A program made the translations under genes and the position numbers. 64,000 nucleotides of DNA from Marivita sp041725935. Lineage in GTDB: Bacteria > Pseudomonadota > Alphaproteobacteria > Rhodobacterales > Rhodobacteraceae. This document shows, piece by piece, positions 58,362 to 64,000 of this stretch. The notes beneath the pieces are model-generated. The model was given only the letters and a program-made list of their open reading frames with translations. It did not search any database and was not told where the DNA came from. The stretch covers positions 1 through 64,000 of the forward strand of contig JBGRQD010000003.1 of the NCBI GenBank assembly GCA_041725935.1, written 5' to 3'. Numbering within the stretch: the stretch's first letter is position 1; each line of letters starts with the position of its first letter.

Positions 58362-59696
58362 CTACCTCCGAACCGCGCCCCAGGGACCCACGCGCGCGAT
58401 CACATCGTCGCGGATTGGCGCCGGTTCTTCAAGCGGCGCGTCGTGCCCGAACAGCGCCTCGCGCGCCCCGGCCTTGTCGGCCACGTATTCACGCGTCAGG
58501 AAATCCACCAGATAGGCGCGTTTCGTATCTGTCCAACCCCGGTAGGCGGCGTAGAACGCTTCCTTGTGGCAGATGTACAGCTGCCGGATGTCCTTGGGCG
58601 ACAGCTCTGACAGCAGCATGTTCACCAGGCTCGCATCGGGCGTCGCGCTGGCCCGCAACGTATAGAAATAGGCCGGATGGTCACTGGCGATCCGCGGCCA
58701 TGTCGCGTCCCCCTCGGCCCATTGCACCAGCTGGTTCAGCGCGTGCCATTCGGGCGGCAACCGGTCCGAGAATTTGCGCGCCAGCCCTCGAATGTCGCGC
58801 CGCGTGGCACCAGTAAGATCGATCTCGGCCTCCTGCGCGATATCGACAACGATAAAGTCCATCTTCTGCCGCAGGATCGCGCCCGCGTCGATGCCGCGCG
58901 CCTTGACGATCGGCTCTACCAGCCCGTTCAGGTCGAGAAACTTCGCCACCTTGTTCCGGTCTTGCAGCGTGAACGTGTACGCAATCGGCAAGCCCGGCAC
59001 AGCGTCCCCGGCACAGATCGCGGCCGGGTGCGCGACGCTGCGAAACACGTAGATCCCGCCGAAATGGCTGGTGTGGAAATTCTCCTGCCGGAACTCCATC
59101 TGGCGCAGCCGCACCGGGTTGCGCACCACGTCGCCCGTGCGTTTGGCAAGGGTGATCATCTCGGCGATCAGCACATCATCATGCCAGCCGTCCGGTTCCG
59201 TCTTGAACCGATCCACCAACGCACCCAGCTTTTCGGCATCTCGCACCGTGCCCTGCGTCGTGTCCGCCTCGATCCGGATTTTCGAGATGTCGAACAGCCG
59301 CTCGGGATTGGACACGTCGAACACCGTGTTCACCAACTCCCCCGCCACCGCATCCTTGGCGGTGAGCGCGAACAACTGGCTTTCGTTCGCTTCGATGAAC
59401 TGCCGCAGAATATCCCGCGAGGTCGAGAATTTCGCATCGAGCAGCGGTGCCGTCTTCTGCTGCGTCGTCAGCAGAATGAATTGCCGGTTCACCCCGTTGT
59501 GGTTGAGGTAGAGCGGATCGTCCAACTCGTCCCCCACCTCGGGCGAGAAGCCGGAAATGTCGATGTGGAAATCGGTCAGGGTCGTGGTCTTGCCAGTGAG
59601 ATGCATGAGCGCCCGGTTGTATCGCTCAATGAGCGCCGGTGAGGCCACATGGATCAGGTTGCCGAACATCAGGCCGGATTGGATGAGGCGGTTCAT
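58362..59696 (-). CDS. DUF6638-like protein of unknown function
   Basis: A 444-residue soluble protein; I associate it with the DUF6638 family, with no known activity. It has no signal peptide or membrane helix. Visible features are the N-terminal LIQSGLMFGNLIHVASPALIERYNRAL (in part), a central FHTSHFGGIYVFRSVAHPAAICAGDAVPGLP (in part), and a C-terminal region with VNMLLSELSPKDIRQLYICHK. Its ATG directly abuts the stop codon of the low-G+C gene before it (TAAATG), so its translation now depends on that cassette. I presume it once followed the AAA ATPase gene. Confidence 0.7.
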   Translation of the reverse strand: MNRLIQSGLMFGNLIHVASPALIERYNRALMHLTGKTTTLTDFHIDISGFSPEVGDELDDPLYLNHNGVNRQFILLTTQQKTAPLLDAKFSTSRDILRQFIEANESQLFALTAKDAVAGELVNTVFDVSNPERLFDISKIRIEADTTQGTVRDAEKLGALVDRFKTEPDGWHDDVLIAEMITLAKRTGDVVRNPVRLRQMEFRQENFHTSHFGGIYVFRSVAHPAAICAGDAVPGLPIAYTFTLQDRNKVAKFLDLNGLVEPIVKARGIDAGAILRQKMDFIVVDIAQEAEIDLTGATRRDIRGLARKFSDRLPPEWHALNQLVQWAEGDATWPRIASDHPAYFYTLRASATPDASLVNMLLSELSPKDIRQLYICHKEAFYAAYRGWTDTKRAYLVDFLTREYVADKAGAREALFGHDAPLEEPAPIRDDVIARVGPWGAVRR

Positions 59697-60329
59697 TTAC
59701 TGTCTGGGCTTTCCACTATCGAACCAGAGCAGCATGCCGTCCAACAATTCGGGGGTTTGAGTGTCTAAAAGGTCTTGATCGTCTGCGCCGTCGTCACGAC
59801 GTTTCTCCAAAAACCATTCCTGAAAGTCTTCGTACTCACTTATGACTTTGGCAGCCTGATCGCTTCCGAACCCCCCCATTTCCACGAGCCAGTGGCGTAC
59901 TTTTCGGATCGCGCCCTGGTAGGTTCCCCCATGAACGACGATATCCCGTCCAGCCAAGTCCGAGAGCGCAGCCTGATACTTGTAGGGTTCGGATGCCAAT
60001 ACGAGAATCTTTTTCCCGGAGTACTTCTCTGGGCCAAATTTCCGACAGCCATAGTCGAGGCCAAGTTCAAATGGCATGTTGAGGCGATAGTATTCGCCAT
60101 CAGAGGATGCTTGGACCCTGCTAAGATCATGCAAAGAATACTTGGAGGAAAGGATAAGCTCCTCGATCTTCTCCAATCGGGACTCGCCACTATCGAACCG
60201 TTCAGTCGCTATTCTTGGTCTAAGCCCAAAGCGAACCAAACAGAACAACATAGCTTGAAGTATTGGTTCAAATTCACGGTCGAATGGGCAGTTAACGAAG
60301 ACACTTTTTTCAAAGTCTGTTTCCGGCAC
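59697..60329 (-). CDS. TIR/nucleoside-deoxyribosyltransferase-like protein, possible defence effector
   Basis: A 210-residue protein beginning with FVNCPFD (residues 11-17), a motif of a Rossmannoid family related to TIR and nucleoside deoxyribosyltransferase domains. The block GESRLEKIEELILSSKYSLHDLSR follows in part, then NMPFELG (84-90) with Glu88 as the candidate catalytic glutamate. Such proteins may cleave nucleotides such as NAD+. Base composition is low: 25 of 60 bases in 60241-60300 are G or C, against 41 of 60 in the neighbouring 58741-58800. With the DUF2188 gene two bases before it, it forms a probable horizontally acquired cassette. Function is inferred. Confidence 0.68.
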   Translation of the reverse strand: MPETDFEKSVFVNCPFDREFEPILQAMLFCLVRFGLRPRIATERFDSGESRLEKIEELILSSKYSLHDLSRVQASSDGEYYRLNMPFELGLDYGCRKFGPEKYSGKKILVLASEPYKYQAALSDLAGRDIVVHGGTYQGAIRKVRHWLVEMGGFGSDQAAKVISEYEDFQEWFLEKRRDDGADDQDLLDTQTPELLDGMLLWFDSGKPRQ

Positions 60330-60331
60330 AC

Positions 60332-60559
60332 CTAGCCTTTCGGAGGGAACGGATCGGTCCCGTAGGAACTTCTCTCGCGTATCCGGCCATCTCGACCGTG
60401 GATATAGAGTTCGGTCCCTTGGTTCCGCGCGATCTTCCGAGCCTCTGCTTCAGCTTCCCGTTGTGTCTCAAAGGTACGAGTAGCCTTGTCAGAACCGGCT
60501 TTGCGCACGGCCCATCGTCCGTCCCGGGGAACTACGTGTTGCCCTTTTTTTGCTGACAT
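60332..60559 (-). CDS. DUF2188 domain protein
   Basis: A 75-residue basic protein made almost entirely of a DUF2188 domain: HVVPRDGRWAVRKAGSDKAT, then FETQREAEAEARKIARNQG, then LYIHGRDGRIRERSSYG. The fold is thought to be a small beta-alpha domain of unknown role, often beside restriction or stress genes. GGAGG lies before the ATG at 60559, and an A/T-rich stretch upstream (60560-60646) may hold a promoter for this two-gene cassette. It ends two bases before the TIR-like gene; it could be an inhibitor or partner of it. Confidence 0.78.
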   Translation of the reverse strand: MSAKKGQHVVPRDGRWAVRKAGSDKATRTFETQREAEAEARKIARNQGTELYIHGRDGRIRERSSYGTDPFPPKG

Positions 60560-60646
60560 CGGTTAGGATCCTCCGATCGATCGTGGTTTGAATATAAGCA
60601 AACATCTTCCTTCATTCCAGAAGAATGATAGCAAATCACTAATTGC

Positions 60647-62581
60647 TCACCCCTTCCCCTCCAACCACCGCCGCTTCGCCTCTTCCTGACGCCCCATATT
60701 CCGCACCATCCCCTCAATCGCCACCTCATCCGACTTGTCCGCATAGCGGAACTCGGAATCCGCGTAGCGGTTGATCTCCTGGATCACCATCTCGACCGTG
60801 ATCGGCCGCCGCAACTCCTCGATCATCGCCGCCTTCTCGTCATAGGGCTTGAACAGGAACAGATCCGGCTGCTCCATCCATTCATCCGGCAGTTCAAAAT
60901 CCATCGCGCGGACCTTTACCGCGTCGGTGATGTTCTTGATCGCGCGGCCCGTAAAGCGCGGGTCGGCCTCCTGAATGGCCTTGAGGTAGGTGCCCATCTT
61001 GGCAATCGTGTCCAGATCGCCGATCTGCGACGACACCCGGTCGAACACCTCCAACAACCCCGGCTCCTTGGGCCGGTTGTGCGATTCAAACGACGCCGCC
61101 ACCGCCTTCTGGATGGCTTGTGCCGCGTACAACTCATGGTCCCCCAGCGGAATGTCGTGCTTGCGCCCCATCAGCAGCGCAAGGATGTCGATGTAATCCT
61201 CCCGCGTCTGCGGCCCGTCCACAAGGAACCGCGCGCCCGCCCTCTGCCGCAGGGCATCGTCCACGTTCTCCGGAAAGTTCGAGAACATCCCGAACGTGCA
61301 GTTCCCCCGCACCACCGTGTTCGCCCCGGCAAACGCCTCCATGAACACAGCCGTGACCTCCTGCTGGCCCGCGCTGGATTGCCGGTCCCCCCGCTTGCCC
61401 GCGATCTGGTCGATGTCGTCAATCGTCCCGAACCCGATCACCGACGGGTCCAGCACGTTGTTGATGAACGCCTTGGCGTTCTGCCCCGACTTGCCCTGAT
61501 AGCTGTCGATATTGTCGATGCCGAAATTCTGATACCGGAACGTGTAGCCCGCGTTCTGGCAGTATTCGTGGATCATCCCCGCCATCATCTGGATCAGCGT
61601 CGTCTTCCCCGTCCCCGGCGCGCCGTCGCCCATGAAGGTGAAGATGAAGCCTCCCAGTTCTGCAAACGGGTTCAATCGCCGTTCAAAATCATACGCCATC
61701 AGCATCTTCGCCAGCCGCATCGCCTGGTACTTGGCGATATGGTTGCCCACCACCTGGTGCGGCTTCTTGAATTGCATCGTGAGCGTGGTGCTTTTCGCCT
61801 TGGTCGCAGGCGTGAAGCCCCGAAGCGTCAGATCATCCGCCTCGATGCGCCAATTGGCCGAGGTAAACGTCCCTGTCCGCGCCCCGTTCTGCGCCCGCAG
61901 CGCGATCCGCTCCATCAGCTGCTCAGCGAACGCCAAAACGGTGGCCACCATGCGCGGTTCGTCCGTGGCGTGCAAAGCCAGCTTCTGGTCCAGTTCCCAA
62001 AGCGCCCCGTGCAAGGCAAGCTGCGCATTGTCGGTCAGCACCTCCTGCACCTCGCCCACATCGACCGTCACTTCCGACGTCTGCGCCGCCAAAAGAAACG
62101 CCGTCGCATTGGCAAACACATACCCAACCGCCAGCGCTTCCCCCTCCAGCAAAGCCGAAAACTCCGCCTTCCGATCCGCCCCCAGCGACCCCTGCAAATT
62201 CGCCCGCTTCATCTCGCCCAACAGTGTCGCATCCGAAAACGCCTCCCCCATCGCCAGCGCGATCCCAAGCGCCCGCCGCAGCCCATGCATCACCGCGGCC
62301 TGCGAAGGCGAAACGAGCGGATCATCTCCATCCGCCCCGGCAATCCGCTCCAGCAGATGCACCCCCTCGGGCCGGGCGGTCGACCGCGTCACCAATCCCG
62401 GCGTGGTCGACCGAAACCGCCGCCGCGTTCCGATCCCCGAAGACCGCTCCGACGCAACAGGCTCACCCCCAGACGCAACCCGAGGCGTATGATCGAACCC
62501 CTCCAGCATCGCATTCGCCGCCGGGTAATGTTTGCGGATCGCCTCTTCGCGCAGCTCCATCAAATCGGACGTTACGGACAT
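60647..62581 (-). CDS. AAA-family ATPase
   Basis: A 644-residue protein with an alpha-helical N-terminal half (residues 1-300) of unknown fold and a C-terminal AAA+ domain. Walker A is GDGAPGTGKTT (318-328, Lys326), and Walker B is VIGFGTIDDID (381-391, Asp388/Asp389). A sensor-1 asparagine is seen in FGMFSNFPE and arginine-finger candidates in DDALRQRAGARF. It probably remodels a protein partner using ATP. It lies with the DUF6638, DUF1523 and upstream hypothetical genes on one strand, and they are likely its partners. Its stop is followed by the low-G+C cassette. Confidence 0.85.
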   Translation of the reverse strand: MSVTSDLMELREEAIRKHYPAANAMLEGFDHTPRVASGGEPVASERSSGIGTRRRFRSTTPGLVTRSTARPEGVHLLERIAGADGDDPLVSPSQAAVMHGLRRALGIALAMGEAFSDATLLGEMKRANLQGSLGADRKAEFSALLEGEALAVGYVFANATAFLLAAQTSEVTVDVGEVQEVLTDNAQLALHGALWELDQKLALHATDEPRMVATVLAFAEQLMERIALRAQNGARTGTFTSANWRIEADDLTLRGFTPATKAKSTTLTMQFKKPHQVVGNHIAKYQAMRLAKMLMAYDFERRLNPFAELGGFIFTFMGDGAPGTGKTTLIQMMAGMIHEYCQNAGYTFRYQNFGIDNIDSYQGKSGQNAKAFINNVLDPSVIGFGTIDDIDQIAGKRGDRQSSAGQQEVTAVFMEAFAGANTVVRGNCTFGMFSNFPENVDDALRQRAGARFLVDGPQTREDYIDILALLMGRKHDIPLGDHELYAAQAIQKAVAASFESHNRPKEPGLLEVFDRVSSQIGDLDTIAKMGTYLKAIQEADPRFTGRAIKNITDAVKVRAMDFELPDEWMEQPDLFLFKPYDEKAAMIEELRRPITVEMVIQEINRYADSEFRYADKSDEVAIEGMVRNMGRQEEAKRRWLEGKG

Positions 62582-62657
62582 CTTGCGACGCTCCTATGCT
62601 TCATCTTGCCAAATAAACTCCCGCCGGAGGCTCCCGAACCCATCGAAAGCGCGACGG

Positions 62658-63773
62658 TCAATAACTCAACACCCGCCCCGCATCGTTCACCACGAACTTG
62701 CGCACCGACGCAAAACCGGGAGGGTTCAATTCTGCCAAGGCCTGAAATGGCCGCTCCGGCAGGATCACCATGCGCTCGGTCGCCGTTGTCCCGGTCTCAG
62801 CCCCGCGCCCGGCGAAGGGATCAAGCGCGAACACCTCGCGGTCCACTTTCGAAAACCACCCCGATTTCTCCTGCCGCACCCGTTCGCTTTCCAACTCTTC
62901 CAAAGTCCAGGCCAACGCCCAATCCTGCCCCTCTGGCGCGCGCGCCTGTTCCAGCACGTCATGGATCGGCCCTGACTGCTGTGTGAAGGATTGCGAATAC
63001 ATCGGCCCGATGTGAAACCGCCGCAGCCGTTTGGGGTGCAGATCGTCAAAGGTCTCGTCGAACCCTTGGGCAATGGTCAGCAATTTCAAACCGCCAAGCG
63101 ACTGCGCCATCAGATGCGCCTGCGCTTCAGGCCAGCGGCGGTCGTCCTTGGGCAGAGCCTCGCGCCCGCTGTCCTCGACCTCCATCAGGTAGATCACCGG
63201 CAGGTTCACCTGGCTGTCATAGACCGACCAGTGCAGCAGATAGCGCCGTCGCTCCTCGCCCGACAACCACAGGCATTGCGGATCGTTGCGCGCCCAGAAC
63301 AGCTTGCCGCGCGCCAGTTCCTCGTAATAAAGCCGCTGGCTCAGGGTGAATTGCAGCCGCGTAGGGATCGCCTGATCGCCGATGATCTCGGCCACCATCC
63401 GGTCCTTGAGCGCATCGACCGAGGGCATCGACCGCAGATGCTGGTCCGCCTGCGCGGCATCATTCGCCATGACCAGCAATTCGGTCGTCGTGGGAAACCC
63501 GCTGTCTTTCACATCCATGGTGAGAGAGCCGAAAAACTGCCCGGTATCGCGCCCCACCAGCAGGTACTTCATCGACAGCGCCCGGAACGTCAGGTTGAGC
63601 GCCAGTACGTATCGGGTCAGTACCTCGACCTCGATCTTGGAGAGCCGCTTTTCCACATGCAGCATCGCCGCGACCCGGCCCAGATGGGTCAGGATCCTGT
63701 CAAATTTGGCAAAGTACCGGCGGCTGGCCAGCGTGTCGGGCAAGCCGCGATGGTCATTGGCGGGGGTGGTCAT
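62658..63773 (-). CDS. Conserved hypothetical protein, AAA-ATPase operon
   Basis: A 371-residue soluble protein with no domain that I recognise. It is rich in charged residues and contains RRYLLHWSVYDSQVNLPVIYLMEVEDSGRE (in part), GFDETFDDLHPKRLRRFHIGPMYS (in part) and a C-terminal VRKFVVNDAGRVLSY. There is no signal peptide or membrane helix. It overlaps the upstream small gene by four bases (ATGA, 63770-63773) and is 76 bases from the AAA ATPase gene, so it is probably co-expressed with it and may be its substrate or adaptor. Confidence 0.7.
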   Translation of the reverse strand: MTTPANDHRGLPDTLASRRYFAKFDRILTHLGRVAAMLHVEKRLSKIEVEVLTRYVLALNLTFRALSMKYLLVGRDTGQFFGSLTMDVKDSGFPTTTELLVMANDAAQADQHLRSMPSVDALKDRMVAEIIGDQAIPTRLQFTLSQRLYYEELARGKLFWARNDPQCLWLSGEERRRYLLHWSVYDSQVNLPVIYLMEVEDSGREALPKDDRRWPEAQAHLMAQSLGGLKLLTIAQGFDETFDDLHPKRLRRFHIGPMYSQSFTQQSGPIHDVLEQARAPEGQDWALAWTLEELESERVRQEKSGWFSKVDREVFALDPFAGRGAETGTTATERMVILPERPFQALAELNPPGFASVRKFVVNDAGRVLSY

Positions 63774-64000
63774 GAACCATACAGGTTCTTGTCGTGTTTC
63801 TCGACGATCGCCTGGAACCGGCGTGCAAAGCGTTCGTCTGCCTTGGCCTTGGCTTCCAACACCTCGCGGGCGAAGACCATGTGATCCTCGTGGCTCTCGA
63901 GCATGTCGGCCATTCGCTGATTGGTCGCGGCACCGATCCCGGCCATGGCGGATTGCGCTTCCTGATCGGTCTTCACACCGATCTCGTTGATCCGGTGCGC
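63770..64000 (-). CDS. Hypothetical protein, cut by the window edge
   Basis: A coding frame that starts no later than the GTG at 63976 (68 residues from there) but stays open to the edge of the window with the plausible upstream residues AHRINEIG. The gene may therefore extend beyond 64000 and be partial here. The visible part is a charged, probably helical, coiled-coil-like segment (MLESHEDHMVFAREVLEAKAKADERFARRFQ in part). It overlaps the next gene by four bases. No function recognised. Confidence 0.62.
   Translation of the reverse strand, partial: AHRINEIGVKTDQEAQSAMAGIGAATNQRMADMLESHEDHMVFAREVLEAKAKADERFARRFQAIVEKHDKNLYGS

Noticed and set aside
60532..60744. Possible 70-residue protein overlapping the AAA and DUF2188 genes
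   Set aside because: It lies mostly out of frame within the end of the AAA gene and has no conserved sequence.
1..64000. CRISPR arrays, tRNA or rRNA genes, insertion sequences, prophage, replication origin
   Set aside because: Looked for in all intergenic gaps; no regularly spaced repeats, tRNA-like arms, transposase, integrase or phage structural genes were seen.

Overview
This is a chromosomal segment from a high-G+C alphaproteobacterium, most likely a marine Rhodobacteraceae (Roseobacter-group) bacterium. The evidence is the complete beta-hydroxyaspartate cycle operon, a TRAP transporter, sulfoacetaldehyde (Xsc) and sulfite (SoeABC-type) metabolism, several uncharacterised families I know from this group, and the intergenic motif CCCCGAGATATTT. 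I see no rRNA, tRNA, CRISPR array, insertion sequence or prophage. The species cannot be told from the sequence.

Layout. 1-581: no gene, with REP-like palindromes and hairpins. 582-4799: monomeric isocitrate dehydrogenase, a PPP-type phosphatase and a UDP-glucuronate 4-epimerase. 4931-10509: ureidoglycine aminohydrolase followed by bhcABCD. 10611-11777: dodecin and a secreted PRC-barrel protein. 11964-18274: purine/urate catabolism, with a NCS2 permease, ureidoglycolate lyase, a PuuE-UraD fusion, HIU hydrolase, a LysR regulator and membrane urate hydroxylase PuuD. 18326-27026: a seven-gene operon (FGase-like amidohydrolase, TRAP Q-M-P, glutamine-synthetase-like ligase, aldehyde and iron alcohol dehydrogenases) beside an RpiR regulator. 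27127-41073: 2-aminoethylphosphonate catabolism (phnW-phnA-phnY plus an EamA transporter), divergent from a LysR gene, a phosphonate-monoester-hydrolase-like enzyme and a Dpp-type ABC importer. 41074-45953: three polysaccharide genes. 46263-55847: xsc-ackA, convergent pta, then a SoeABC-type oxidoreductase operon. 55851-57370: a second SnoaL-like gene and a LacI regulator. 57435-64000: an operon of poorly characterised proteins around an AAA ATPase, interrupted by a low-G+C two-gene cassette (DUF2188 plus a TIR/deoxyribosyltransferase-like protein).

How it fits together. Much of the window makes and uses small C2 compounds. Urate is taken up and degraded to glyoxylate, which the adjacent beta-hydroxyaspartate cycle can convert to oxaloacetate. 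2-Aminoethylphosphonate is converted through phosphonoacetaldehyde to phosphonoacetate, acetate and phosphate. Sulfoacetaldehyde becomes acetyl phosphate plus sulfite: AckA and Pta handle acetyl phosphate, and the Soe-type complex can oxidise sulfite. The seven-gene TRAP operon looks like a gamma-glutamylation route for an unidentified amine. Sequence motifs suggest how parts of this are controlled: a shared GTTTTGTAT element in both phosphonate promoters, LacI-type operators before soeA and before the snoaL2-lacI operon, and a palindrome before the RpiR gene.

Limits. All identifications were made by eye from protein motifs and gene order, with no database search. Promoter and operator calls are inferences.
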